Below, piece by piece: positions 45,422-54,311 of a DNA stretch of 64,000 bases. A program made the position numbers and the translations under genes. Each line of letters opens with the position of its first letter. Position 1 is the stretch's first letter. Under the pieces are notes generated by a model. That model made no database searches and had not been told where the DNA came from. It worked only from the letters and a program-made list of their open reading frames with translations. The stretch is from contig NZ_JAXMIH010000006.1 of assembly GCF_034366625.1 (NCBI RefSeq), forward strand, positions 1-64,000, written 5' to 3'. Source of the DNA: Prosthecobacter sp. Its GTDB lineage: Bacteria > Verrucomicrobiota > Verrucomicrobiia > Verrucomicrobiales > Verrucomicrobiaceae.

Positions 45422-47026
45422 TCAATAGCGCCGCAGCGTGGAGTCCTGCGGCGCGCGTGACTTGTCTGTCTCAGGATAATCCAGCGTGTAGTGCAGCCCC
45501 CGGCTCTCATGACGGCGAATGGCGCATTCGACGATGAGGGAGGCGGTTTCGACGAGGTTGCGCAGTTCGAGAATTTCGCTGGTGACGCGGTTGTTCCAGT
45601 AAAACTCCTGCACCTCGCGCTTGAGGTTCCGCAAGCGGGCGGCGGCACGCTGGAGACGCTTGTTCGTGCGAACGATGGAAACGTAGTCCCACATCAGCCG
45701 GCGGATTTCATCCCAGTTGTGGTAGATGACGACGATCTCGTCATTCTCCACCACGCCGCTGGTCTGCCACGGGCGCAGTTCGTAACTCTGCTCCGCCTGT
45801 TTGCCCGGCGGGATCTTCTTGAGCAGGTGCGCCACAGCCCGCTGCGCGGTGACGCAGCATTCGAGGAGCGAATTGCTGGCCAGTCGGTTCGCACCGTGCA
45901 GTCCGGTGCAGCCGACCTCTCCCACGGCGCACAAACCACGCACGCTGGTGGCTCCGTTCACATCGGTGAGCACACCACCGCACTGGTAATGAGCGGCGGG
46001 CACCACGGGGATCGGCTCCTTGGTGATGTCGATGCCGACTTCGACACAGGCCTTCTGGATGTTCGGAAAATGATGCGCGATGAAGTCAGCCGGCTTGTGA
46101 CTGATGTCGAGATACACGCAGGGGCCGCCAGTGCGTTTGATTTCATGATCGATGGCACGGGCGACGACATCACGCGGAGCCAGCGAACCCCGCTGATCGT
46201 AACGCTGCATGAATTCCTCGCCGTCCTTGCCAATCAAGCGTGCCCCTTCGCCACGCATGGCCTCGGTGATCAAAAACGACCGCTTCTGAGGATGGTAGAG
46301 ACAGGTCGGGTGGAACTGGATGAACTCCATGTTCGAGATGGTCGCCCCCGCACGCCAGGCCATCGCCACGCCGTCGCCCGTCGCGACACGAGGATTCGTC
46401 GTGTACAAATACACACGTCCGCAGCCACCGGTGGCAAGGATCACGCGATCCGAGCGGAAGGTGTGCACCTCTCCGCTGGTTTCATCGAGCACATACAGTC
46501 CAAGCACGCGGTCTTCGGAGACGAGGCCAAGCTTGGCCGTCGTGATGATGTCTATGGCGTAATGATTTTCGTGGATCGTGATGTTCGGCTTCGCACGCAC
46601 GGCAGCGAGCAGCTTTTCGGTGATCTCACGCCCCGTGGCGTCCGCAGCATGGAGCACACGACGGGCGGTGTGGCCGCCTTCCCTGGTGAGATCGAACTCC
46701 AGATGCCCGCCGGGAGACTCACGCTGGTCAAAATGCACACCCCACTTCACCAGATCGGCGATGCGTGCCGGGCCTTCGCTCACAATCGTGCGCACGGCCT
46801 GTTCTTTGCACAAATCGGCTCCGGCAATGAGTGTGTCGCTGACGTGTTTCTCAATCGAATCGTTTTCTGCCGTGACGCAGGCGATGCCGCCCTGCGCCCA
46901 GTTGGAATTCGAGTCCAGCGCACCGCGTTTGGTGATCATCACCACACTGCCATGCTCCGAGGCGTGCAGGGCGGCCACGAGACCACCCGCGCCAGTTCCA
47001 ACGATGATAAAATCCGCCTCAATCAT
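45422..47026 (-). CDS. nadB: L-aspartate oxidase
   Basis: This 534-residue flavoenzyme oxidises L-aspartate to iminoaspartate for NAD synthesis. The FAD site is IIVGTGAGGLVAALHA; NWAQGGIACVTAE, HTARRVLHAADATGRE and the C-terminal GEVGCTGLHGANRLASNSLLE region (quoted in part as GLHGANRLASNSLLE) are characteristic. Length is normal. nadA and nadC are not in the window. An aldo/keto reductase gene lies 43 bp upstream on the same strand. Confidence 0.96.
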   Translation of the reverse strand: MIEADFIIVGTGAGGLVAALHASEHGSVVMITKRGALDSNSNWAQGGIACVTAENDSIEKHVSDTLIAGADLCKEQAVRTIVSEGPARIADLVKWGVHFDQRESPGGHLEFDLTREGGHTARRVLHAADATGREITEKLLAAVRAKPNITIHENHYAIDIITTAKLGLVSEDRVLGLYVLDETSGEVHTFRSDRVILATGGCGRVYLYTTNPRVATGDGVAMAWRAGATISNMEFIQFHPTCLYHPQKRSFLITEAMRGEGARLIGKDGEEFMQRYDQRGSLAPRDVVARAIDHEIKRTGGPCVYLDISHKPADFIAHHFPNIQKACVEVGIDITKEPIPVVPAAHYQCGGVLTDVNGATSVRGLCAVGEVGCTGLHGANRLASNSLLECCVTAQRAVAHLLKKIPPGKQAEQSYELRPWQTSGVVENDEIVVIYHNWDEIRRLMWDYVSIVRTNKRLQRAAARLRNLKREVQEFYWNNRVTSEILELRNLVETASLIVECAIRRHESRGLHYTLDYPETDKSRAPQDSTLRRY

Positions 47027-47068
47027 GGGTGATGCCTATCAGCGTGGAACAGCGAAGATGCAAATGCG

Positions 47069-48190
47069 CTACCACGCCGTGCCAAGATCCCAGCGCGATG
47101 CCAGGGCAAGCAGATCGGGACGCATCGGCCATTCGTCCGCACGCGGTTCCTGGCCTTCGTGGCGCTGGCTGGCGCCTTTCAGCGCCATGCAGCCGGTGTT
47201 GTCACCGATCTGGCGAATCGTTTCGACTTCCTCGGCGCTGAGCACGTTTCCCGCAGGCAGGGCGGCCAGTTCGTCGAGTTTGCTCTCGATGCTGCGGGCC
47301 TCTGCGCCGGCTTCCTGGATCAAGGTCGGCACCACGCTTTTCACGGGTGCGTTGGCCAAAGTCCACTGGCAGGCCAGTTGGATCATGGTGAGGCCATGCT
47401 TTTCGGCGATGGGGCGGATTTTTTCGATCTTCTCGTAGCCGTGTTCAACCCAGCCCGCCGGCCGGAAAGCACGGTGGTCGCCATCGCGGAACTTGTGGCC
47501 GGGTTTCACGTCATCATGGAACAAGCCGCCGTAATCGACGACTCGCGCGAGAATATCGACGCCGTTCTTCTTCGCCGCCGGCAGCACATGCTGACCGGGC
47601 CAAGGCTCGAACGGGTTCAAAATGATCATCGCCCAGTCCATGCGATCGCCGAAACGCTCGAAGCAGTCGATCATGTCGAGCGTGAAACCATTGGCCGGTC
47701 CGGGCGCAATGCCGAGGCGATCCGTGAGACCTTTGTTCTTCAGTGCGGTGAGACCGTTCCAGACATCTTCGCTGGTGTAACCGACCGTGTCGGGGTTGTG
47801 CAGCATGAGGCAGTCAAACTTGGCCACGCCGCAGCGTTTCAGCGATTCCTCCGCCGCCATCGTGAGATAGCTGCCGTACTGCTCCGGCTTATGCAGTCCG
47901 GCGTCAGTGAAGCGCGGGTAGCCCTTCGATCCGGCACGCAGTCCGGTGTAGAAATCATGACCAACAATGCCCACGAGACAGTATTCATCTCGAGGCAGGC
48001 CTTTCAAAGCCTCGCCCAGCATCGAATCGGCACGTCCGGCGCCGTAAACGTCGGCCGTCACGAAGGTGCGCACACCTTTCTCGAAGGCGCTGCGAATCAT
48101 GGCGATATAGCGCTCGTCATCGAGCATTTCACCGAAGTGCATGAATTTGCCGCCGCTCCAAGTTCCGTAGGCCGTCCGTGTCAGGTTCAT
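47069..48190 (-). CDS. Aldo/keto reductase family oxidoreductase
   Basis: This 373-residue TIM-barrel protein has the family pattern TFVTADVYGAGRADSMLGEAL (quoted in part; ADVYGAGRADSMLGEAL about 47-63), with Asp and Tyr at catalytic positions, and LMLHNPD near 130. The substrate is not evident. It is the last minus-strand gene before the murG-ended dcw cluster, from which a hairpin-bearing 128-bp gap separates it, so it is likely a separate transcript. Confidence 0.85.
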   Translation of the reverse strand: MNLTRTAYGTWSGGKFMHFGEMLDDERYIAMIRSAFEKGVRTFVTADVYGAGRADSMLGEALKGLPRDEYCLVGIVGHDFYTGLRAGSKGYPRFTDAGLHKPEQYGSYLTMAAEESLKRCGVAKFDCLMLHNPDTVGYTSEDVWNGLTALKNKGLTDRLGIAPGPANGFTLDMIDCFERFGDRMDWAMIILNPFEPWPGQHVLPAAKKNGVDILARVVDYGGLFHDDVKPGHKFRDGDHRAFRPAGWVEHGYEKIEKIRPIAEKHGLTMIQLACQWTLANAPVKSVVPTLIQEAGAEARSIESKLDELAALPAGNVLSAEEVETIRQIGDNTGCMALKGASQRHEGQEPRADEWPMRPDLLALASRWDLGTAW

Positions 48191-48212
48191 AAAGTATCTA
48201 GTTGGGTTTTAG

Positions 48213-48237
48213 GGGCGGATACATACTGAGTCCGCCC
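48213..48237 (-). terminator. Hairpin between murG and aldo/keto reductase gene
   Basis: GGGCGGA (48213-48219) and its exact complement TCCGCCC (48231-48237) enclose an 11-base loop, in the gap 3' of murG. No U-rich tract follows on the minus strand, so a rho-independent terminator is only possible; it could be an attenuator or RNA stabiliser. Confidence 0.35.
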
Positions 48238-48317
48238 GGCCTTTCAAACAGGGATCGCACCATCACCGGGGATGAACGCAGGATTTGGCAAAATCGGCCC
48301 AGTCACACGGAATTGGG

Positions 48318-49433
48318 TTACCGCCCCACCTCTTTGACCAGCAGATCGGCAATCTTCTCCGCCGAATTCTTCACCGCGAGCTTTTGCGCCGCTTTCTTCA
48401 TTTCTCCGGCCTTGCGGGGATCGTTGAAGACGCTGCGCACGGCATCGGCGAGGGTGTCGGCGTTGAGATCCTTTTCAGGCATCAGGCGTGCGGCGCCGGC
48501 CTTGTCGAAGATCTCCGCGTTGCGGGTTTGATGATCCTCGGCGGCGAAAGGATAGGGCACGAGCAGGCTCGGAACACCGAAGTAAGCGAGTTCCGCCATG
48601 GATGAGGCGCCTGATCTTGCGATGGCGAGATCAGCGGCACGGTAGGCGAGATCCATGCGGTGGCAAAACGCGGCCACGTGCTGCTTGAGCAGCGGCACCT
48701 TCGCGTAAACATCACGCACCTCCTCGTAATCGGTCGGTCCGGCGATGTGCAGCACCTGGATGCCCATTTTCTCAAATTGATCGAGTGCCTGGCCCACAGC
48801 TCGATTCACACCACGTGCGCCCTGGCTGCCGCCCATGACGAGCAGCGTGCGCCTGTCCTTGTCGAGTTTGAAGAAGGCGCGTGGATCGTCGCTGTTTTGT
48901 TTGCGCATGCTGCTGCGGATCGGTGTGCCGACGACACGCACATCTTCATGCTTGGGGAAGTGTTGTTTGCAGGCGTCGAGGCCGCACAAGACGATGTCGC
49001 TGTAGCGTGCGTTAAGCTTGTTGGCCTTGCCGGGGATGGCGTTGCTTTCGTGGATGAGTGTGGTGCAGCCTTCTTTACGCCCGGCATACAACGGCGCAAA
49101 CGAGGTGAATCCGCCCATTCCGAGCACAACATCCACCTTGTGGTCGCGGATGAGCTTGCGGCAGGCCTTGGTGCCCTGCCAGAGACCTTTGAGGAAGCCG
49201 ATCATCTTTGGCGACCACGGTTTCGGCATGGCGAGAAACGGCATTTTCTCAAACCGCAGTTCCTTGTGCCCGGAAGCGGCCAGGGAGTCGATTTTCTTTT
49301 CGCTGATGAGCAGGGTCACGTCGTGACCGCGTGAGGCCAAAACCTCACCGACGGCAATGCCAGGGAACAAATGCCCCCCGGTGCCACCACACGCGATAAG
49401 CACGTGGACGGACTTCGAATTTTTCTGTTTCAC
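48318..49433 (-). CDS. murG: Undecaprenyl-PP-MurNAc-pentapeptide GlcNAc transferase
   Basis: This 371-residue enzyme converts lipid I to lipid II at the inner membrane. The N-terminal loop is ACGGTGGHLFPGIAVGEVL; the acceptor region GMGGFTSFAPLYAGR and the C-terminal donor site with APHPW-like ASSMAELAYFGVPSLLVPYPFA (parts quoted) fit MurG. It is the last gene of the dcw operon here, 14 bp after ftsW. murC, murB, ddl and ftsQAZ are not downstream. Confidence 0.95.
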   Translation of the reverse strand: MKQKNSKSVHVLIACGGTGGHLFPGIAVGEVLASRGHDVTLLISEKKIDSLAASGHKELRFEKMPFLAMPKPWSPKMIGFLKGLWQGTKACRKLIRDHKVDVVLGMGGFTSFAPLYAGRKEGCTTLIHESNAIPGKANKLNARYSDIVLCGLDACKQHFPKHEDVRVVGTPIRSSMRKQNSDDPRAFFKLDKDRRTLLVMGGSQGARGVNRAVGQALDQFEKMGIQVLHIAGPTDYEEVRDVYAKVPLLKQHVAAFCHRMDLAYRAADLAIARSGASSMAELAYFGVPSLLVPYPFAAEDHQTRNAEIFDKAGAARLMPEKDLNADTLADAVRSVFNDPRKAGEMKKAAQKLAVKNSAEKIADLLVKEVGR

Positions 49434-49447
49434 TGAGATTCAAAAGG

Positions 49448-50608
49448 CTAAAGCTGTGGAGTCCAGCGGCGCTTTCTGCGGATCACGGGGAGTTGATCCC
49501 AGGTCAGATGCACGCCCTGGCGATGGATGTTGATCAGGATGCCCACCGCGACCATCGCGGCAACAAGACTGGACCCTCCGTAACTTACGAAAGGCAGCGG
49601 CAACCCCTTGTTCGGCAGCAAAGCAGTGGTCACGCCCATGTTCAAGAGCGCTTCCATTCCGAGCAAAAATGTCACTCCAGCGCCCAAAAGCTTGCCAAAC
49701 CGGTTCGGCGCATAGGCCGAAACGACCATCCCGGCCATCACCAGCACCGCGAAGGCGAGTACGACCGCCGCCGTGCCACGCAGGCCCAGTTCCTCGCCCA
49801 CCATGGGGAAAATGAAGTCCGTGTGCGCCTCGGGCAGGTAGGACAGCTTCATGCGTCCTTCTCCGAGACCGCGACCTTCGATGCCACCGGAGCCAAAGGC
49901 CAGCTTCGACACCCATTGCTGCAAACCGAGGCCCTCCTTGTGCTTTTCGAGGTCGAAAACGACCATCACGCGCTCAAGCCGGTTCGGCAGATACTTGATC
50001 CCCGCCCACAAACCACCGGCACACATCAAAACAATCAGCGCGAGATAGCGCATCTTCGTCCCGGCCACAAACATCACCCCCAGGCCGACGACTGAAGCCA
50101 GCAAGGCACTGCCAAGGTCGAACTCGCAGCCGATCAGCGCCACAATGCCGGTCAGCATCAACCCCGGGAGCAGGAAACCCCGCACGAACGTCCGCGTCAG
50201 CGCCTCATGGGTCGCAAACCAGCCCGCCAGCGCGATGATGAGCGCAATTTTCGCGAATTCGGACGGCTGCACTCGGAAACTGCCCACGCCAAGCGCCTGC
50301 AAACCAATCCAGCGTTTCGAGCCATTGATCTTCACGCCAATCATCGGCACGTAGCACAGCGCCAGCAGCACTGCGGCGGCGATCAAAATATGCCAGCGCC
50401 AGCGCATCCATGCATTGTAATCAATCACAGCGGCAAACACACACGCGACAGTCGCCACGCCCAGCCAGGCAAGCTGCCGCCACAGCGTCACATAGTCTTC
50501 ACCACCCTCCTGCGCGATCTCAAACGTCGTGCTCGCCAGCATGGTGATGCCCAGCGCGATCAACGACAGCGCCGCAAGAATGAGCAGGATGACGGAATGT
50601 CTGGCCAT
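49448..50608 (-). CDS. ftsW: Peptidoglycan glycosyltransferase FtsW
   Basis: This 386-residue SEDS-family membrane protein polymerises septal glycan strands with FtsI. Ten hydrophobic segments are apparent, with INGSKRWIGLQ, RVQPSEFAK and FPMVGEELGLRG, and the C-terminal PNKGLPLPFVSYGGSS characteristic of FtsW/RodA. Position between murD/LysM and murG indicates FtsW rather than RodA. It lies 14 bp from murG and 18 bp from the LysM gene. Confidence 0.95.
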   Translation of the reverse strand: MARHSVILLILAALSLIALGITMLASTTFEIAQEGGEDYVTLWRQLAWLGVATVACVFAAVIDYNAWMRWRWHILIAAAVLLALCYVPMIGVKINGSKRWIGLQALGVGSFRVQPSEFAKIALIIALAGWFATHEALTRTFVRGFLLPGLMLTGIVALIGCEFDLGSALLASVVGLGVMFVAGTKMRYLALIVLMCAGGLWAGIKYLPNRLERVMVVFDLEKHKEGLGLQQWVSKLAFGSGGIEGRGLGEGRMKLSYLPEAHTDFIFPMVGEELGLRGTAAVVLAFAVLVMAGMVVSAYAPNRFGKLLGAGVTFLLGMEALLNMGVTTALLPNKGLPLPFVSYGGSSLVAAMVAVGILINIHRQGVHLTWDQLPVIRRKRRWTPQL

Positions 50609-50626
50609 GGAGCCGGGAACGAAAGT

Positions 50627-51808
50627 TTACTTCGCAGGGATCACCAGCTTCATCCCGTCACGCATGGCGTTGGGATTCTTGATGTTATTCGCCTTCTGAA
50701 TGGTGGCGACAGAGACACCGTACTTGGACGAGAGGCGGTAAAGCGTCTCACCCGACTTCAGTATGTGCGTGCGGGCCGGAGTGGCTTTCGCCGCAGATTT
50801 GGGCGGAGCGTCAGCGGTCGTTTTTTTCGTCGGCTCGGTTTTCTTCGTCGCCGGAGGTGTGTCGGCGATCTTTTTCAGCATCTGCGTCGGCGACGGCACG
50901 GGATTCGGTTTCACAAGCGGCTTCGGCTCCGCCTTGGCGACCAGTTTCGGCTCTTCCGTGGGCTTGGAAACCGCCGGCTTGCTCGCCTTCACCGTCGGCG
51001 CGTCTTCCTTCAGGAGTGAAACGGGATGCGGATTGGAGGGTGGGGGAAGCGGTGCTGTTTTGGTTTCCGGTGCAGGCGCAATCGCCGGCATGTCAGCCGC
51101 GGATGCGAGTGATGGTGTGGCAGGCGGAGCTTCGCTCGGTGCCACGAGGGACATCGGCGTCATGGCGGCGGCGGAAAGGCTCGCTGGCGCATCGGCAGGC
51201 TTCACGGCTTCGCTGGGAACTTTCGTCGCAGGCGGCTGATCCTGGAGGGGAAGAGCCTTCGACACCTCCTCCGTGGCCGCCAGCGGTTTCAGCGTCTTCG
51301 GATCCACTGGAATCGCGCTCGGCACAGCCTGCTTCGGCACGCGCAGCATCGTTCCAGGACCGATTTGCAGCCCTTTGTCGATCATGTTCATCTTGGTGAT
51401 CTCCTCTTCCGTGGAGCCGAACTTGGCCGCGATGGATTTGATCGAATCCCCCGAACGCATCTCGTAGTTGTCATGCTGCTGCGTGTCCGCCGCAGCCTGT
51501 GCCTGGGCGCTGACAATTTCAGGCGCGGCCTGTGGCAGACCCGAGGCGGCACCCATTGCGCGCGCTGCCTGCGTGACGGACTGCTGCGGCGTCTTCTCGT
51601 CGTCCATGTAATCATAAAAAATGATGCCGCTGATGAGGACGACATGAATCAACAGCATGACGACAAACATGCGCGCCATGCCGGAATTCGGCTCGTGCTG
51701 GTTCCATTCTCCCTCTTCCGTCACGAGCGCCACGCGATGGCGGTGCCGCTCACCATCCATCAGGTTGAGCAGCAGTTTGGATTCTTTGGTCTTGGGTTTC
51801 GTCTTCAT
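50627..51808 (-). CDS. Membrane-anchored protein with two LysM domains
   Basis: This 393-residue protein has an N-terminal cytoplasmic segment, one membrane helix (FVVMLLIHVVLISGIIFY, about 47-64), a LysM domain (about 106-152: YEMRSGDSIKSIAAKFG), a long Pro/Ala/Lys-rich spacer and a second LysM domain at the C-terminus (HILKSGETLYRLSSKYG). LysM binds GlcNAc-containing glycans such as peptidoglycan. Its place inside the dcw operon between murD and ftsW suggests a division-related wall anchor. The start at MKTKPKTK (51808) was chosen. Confidence 0.85.
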   Translation of the reverse strand: MKTKPKTKESKLLLNLMDGERHRHRVALVTEEGEWNQHEPNSGMARMFVVMLLIHVVLISGIIFYDYMDDEKTPQQSVTQAARAMGAASGLPQAAPEIVSAQAQAAADTQQHDNYEMRSGDSIKSIAAKFGSTEEEITKMNMIDKGLQIGPGTMLRVPKQAVPSAIPVDPKTLKPLAATEEVSKALPLQDQPPATKVPSEAVKPADAPASLSAAAMTPMSLVAPSEAPPATPSLASAADMPAIAPAPETKTAPLPPPSNPHPVSLLKEDAPTVKASKPAVSKPTEEPKLVAKAEPKPLVKPNPVPSPTQMLKKIADTPPATKKTEPTKKTTADAPPKSAAKATPARTHILKSGETLYRLSSKYGVSVATIQKANNIKNPNAMRDGMKLVIPAK

Positions 51809-51845
51809 GGGACCTTGGGTTGGTGGGAGTTTGTATTTCAAAATT

Positions 51846-53162
51846 TCATTTCAAGGCGTTTACGGCGTCACGAAACACCTCGCCGCGCTGGGCATAGCCG
51901 GTGTACATGTCAAAGGAGGAGGTGCCGGGACTGAGGATGATCGCATCGCCGGCCTGCGAAGCTGCGGTGGCCAGGCGCACGGCGTCGGTCATGTCCGTGG
52001 CACGCTGGCAGGGCAGCAGATCGCCAAACGTGCGCTCAAGCTGCGGCGCGATCTCGCCGATGAACACCATCGCGCGCACCTGGCCATTCAACTCGGCGCG
52101 CAGCGGCGTGTAATCGAGCTCCTTGTCCTTGCCACCGGCGATCAGCACAATCGGACGCTCCTGCGAACGCAGACAGGCTTCCAGCGCGTGCAGGTTCGTG
52201 GCCTTCGAGTCGTTGATGTATTCACGGTTGTGCAAGGTGCGCACCAGTTCGCAACGATGCCGCGGCGGCTCGTAGCTCTCCAGCGCATGCAGCATGCTGG
52301 AGTACTGAAGACCAAACACGCGACCGGTCATGAGCGCAGCGAGCACGTTCTCCATGTTGTGCTTCCCGCGCAGTTTCAAACCGGCCGCGCCGCCGATTTC
52401 CTGGTCGTGATAATAAAATTTGCCCGCGTTGTAGGTGTAACCGGCCTCGGCGCCATAGGCGGAGAACGTCCAGCGCTGCGCCTTGCCGGAGGAGACGCTT
52501 TCACCTGCTCGCACGATGGCGACATCATCTGTCCTGACGTTTTCAAAGATGCGGGCCTTCGCGGCGAAGTACGCCTCCATGTTTGGATAGCGGTCCAGAT
52601 GATCGGGCGCGAAGTTGAGCCACAGGCTGGCCTTCGCACGGAAGTTGCGGATCGTTTCAAGCTGGAAGCTGCTGATCTCAAGCGCCAGCACGTCGTAACG
52701 CGCGCCGCTGGCGACGACCTCGCTCAAGGACACGCCGTGATTGCCGCAGGGCAGCGATTTCATGCCGCAGCCATTAAACAGCGTCGCGATCAGCTCCGTG
52801 CAGGTGCTCTTGCCGTTGGTGCCGGTGATCGCCGCCATCGGCATGTTCGTGAGATTAAAGGCAAACTCGGTCTCGCCGACGAGCGGGGTGCCTACATCGG
52901 TGAACTTCTTCGGCAGCGGCCAGTGTTCGTCCAGACCAGGGCTGATGATGACCTGCTGAAATTCACCGGGTTTCACCTCGAGATCACGCGCGGCCTGGCC
53001 AGTGACCGATTGGAAGCCTTCGGCTTCGAGCTTGTCGGTTTTGACCGCGTCACCCTCGTCAAACACCGTCACCACCGCGCCATGCTGGCGCGCCAGAAGC
53101 GCGGCACCGAGGCCGCTGCGCCCGGCGCCGAGAATGGCGAGGTGTTGTGAGGCGAATTTCAT
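51846..53162 (-). CDS. murD: UDP-MurNAc-L-alanine:D-glutamate ligase
   Basis: This 438-residue ATP-dependent ligase adds D-Glu to UDP-MurNAc-Ala. The ATP loop is AITGTNGKSTCTELIA, followed by the conserved ALEISSFQLE and FAPDHLDRY segments typical of MurD. Normal length. It is preceded by mraY (3 bp gap) and followed by the LysM gene (37 bp). Confidence 0.95.
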   Translation of the reverse strand: MKFASQHLAILGAGRSGLGAALLARQHGAVVTVFDEGDAVKTDKLEAEGFQSVTGQAARDLEVKPGEFQQVIISPGLDEHWPLPKKFTDVGTPLVGETEFAFNLTNMPMAAITGTNGKSTCTELIATLFNGCGMKSLPCGNHGVSLSEVVASGARYDVLALEISSFQLETIRNFRAKASLWLNFAPDHLDRYPNMEAYFAAKARIFENVRTDDVAIVRAGESVSSGKAQRWTFSAYGAEAGYTYNAGKFYYHDQEIGGAAGLKLRGKHNMENVLAALMTGRVFGLQYSSMLHALESYEPPRHRCELVRTLHNREYINDSKATNLHALEACLRSQERPIVLIAGGKDKELDYTPLRAELNGQVRAMVFIGEIAPQLERTFGDLLPCQRATDMTDAVRLATAASQAGDAIILSPGTSSFDMYTGYAQRGEVFRDAVNALK

Positions 53163-53165
53163 GAA

Positions 53166-54311
53166 TCAACGAAGCTTGAGCGTGGCGAGGCCGAGCATGG
53201 CAAAGAGCAACGAGAGCACCCAGAAGCGCACGATGACCTGGTTCTCGTGCCAGCCGCCGAGCTCGAAATGATGATGGATCGGAGCCATGCGGAAGATGCG
53301 CTTACCGCGCTTCTTGAAGCTCCAGACCTGGAGGATGACGCTCATCGCCTCCATCACAAACACGCCGCCAACGAGCGCGAGCACGATCTCCTGCTTGCAG
53401 CCGATGGCGAGCGTCGCGATGCAGCCGCCAAGCGCGAGCGAACCGGTGTCGCCCATGAACATTTTGGCGGGATGCGCGTTGAACCAAAGGAAGCCAAGGC
53501 ACGCGCCAGCCAGCGCCATCGCGATGATGGGCAGTTCATTGGCGAGGCTGTTGTGCGCCACGCCGAGGTAGTCCGAATAGCGCGCGTTGCCGCAGATGTA
53601 GCCGAACCCGGCATAGGCGAGCGCCGTGGTCAGTGAGCAACCGGTGGCGAGGCCGTCGAGACCGTCCGTGAGATTCACTGCGTTCGACGCGCCGACGATG
53701 ATGAGCGTGAACAGCGCTACGGCAAAGAGGTGCATGTCCGCAATGACGGCGTCCTTCACGAACGGCAGGTATAGAGCACGCAGGGTGATGCCGTTGTCGC
53801 CAGGAACCACGTAGGCGAACAAAACACCCGCCAAAAGCGCCACCGAGGTCTGCCAGACAAGCTTGGTGCGCGCGCTGACACCTTTGGAGTTCTTCTTGCT
53901 GATCTTGAGGTAGTCGTCGCGAAAACCGAGCGCACCGAGGCCGATGGTGGTGAACAGGACGATCCACACCATGATGTTGTCCCATTTCGCCCACATCAGT
54001 GTCGAGATGACGATGGCACCAAGGATCAAAATGCCGCCCATCGTCGGCGTGCCGGCCTTCTTGCCGTGCAGTTCATAGAGTTTGTGCACTTCCTCGGCGG
54101 AGCGGATCGGCTGGCCGATCTTGAGCGAGATCAGTTTGCGGATCAGGCGCTCGCCATACAGCAGCGAAAGCACAAAAGCCGTGATGGCGGCCCCGCCGGC
54201 ACGGAAGGTGTGGTACTTGAACAGGTTGAGCACCTTGTACAGGGCGGCATCATCGCTGATCCACTGATGAGCGAAGAGCCATTCCCTGAGTTCGTAGAGC
54301 CAGTACATCAT
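53166..54311 (-). CDS. mraY: Phospho-MurNAc-pentapeptide transferase
   Basis: This 381-residue integral membrane enzyme makes lipid I. Conserved motifs are GTPTMGGILI, GFRDDYLKISKK, NLTDGLDGLA and FRMAPIHHHFE. The start at ATG 54311 overlaps the murF stop by 4 bp (ATGA), favouring coupling; ATG 54308 is the next in-frame codon. Downstream murD begins 3 bp later. Confidence 0.95.
   Translation of the reverse strand: MMYWLYELREWLFAHQWISDDAALYKVLNLFKYHTFRAGGAAITAFVLSLLYGERLIRKLISLKIGQPIRSAEEVHKLYELHGKKAGTPTMGGILILGAIVISTLMWAKWDNIMVWIVLFTTIGLGALGFRDDYLKISKKNSKGVSARTKLVWQTSVALLAGVLFAYVVPGDNGITLRALYLPFVKDAVIADMHLFAVALFTLIIVGASNAVNLTDGLDGLATGCSLTTALAYAGFGYICGNARYSDYLGVAHNSLANELPIIAMALAGACLGFLWFNAHPAKMFMGDTGSLALGGCIATLAIGCKQEIVLALVGGVFVMEAMSVILQVWSFKKRGKRIFRMAPIHHHFELGGWHENQVIVRFWVLSLLFAMLGLATLKLR

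Noticed and set aside
45491-47032. 513-codon plus-strand frame opposite nadB
   Set aside because: Antisense shadow of a complete aspartate oxidase gene.
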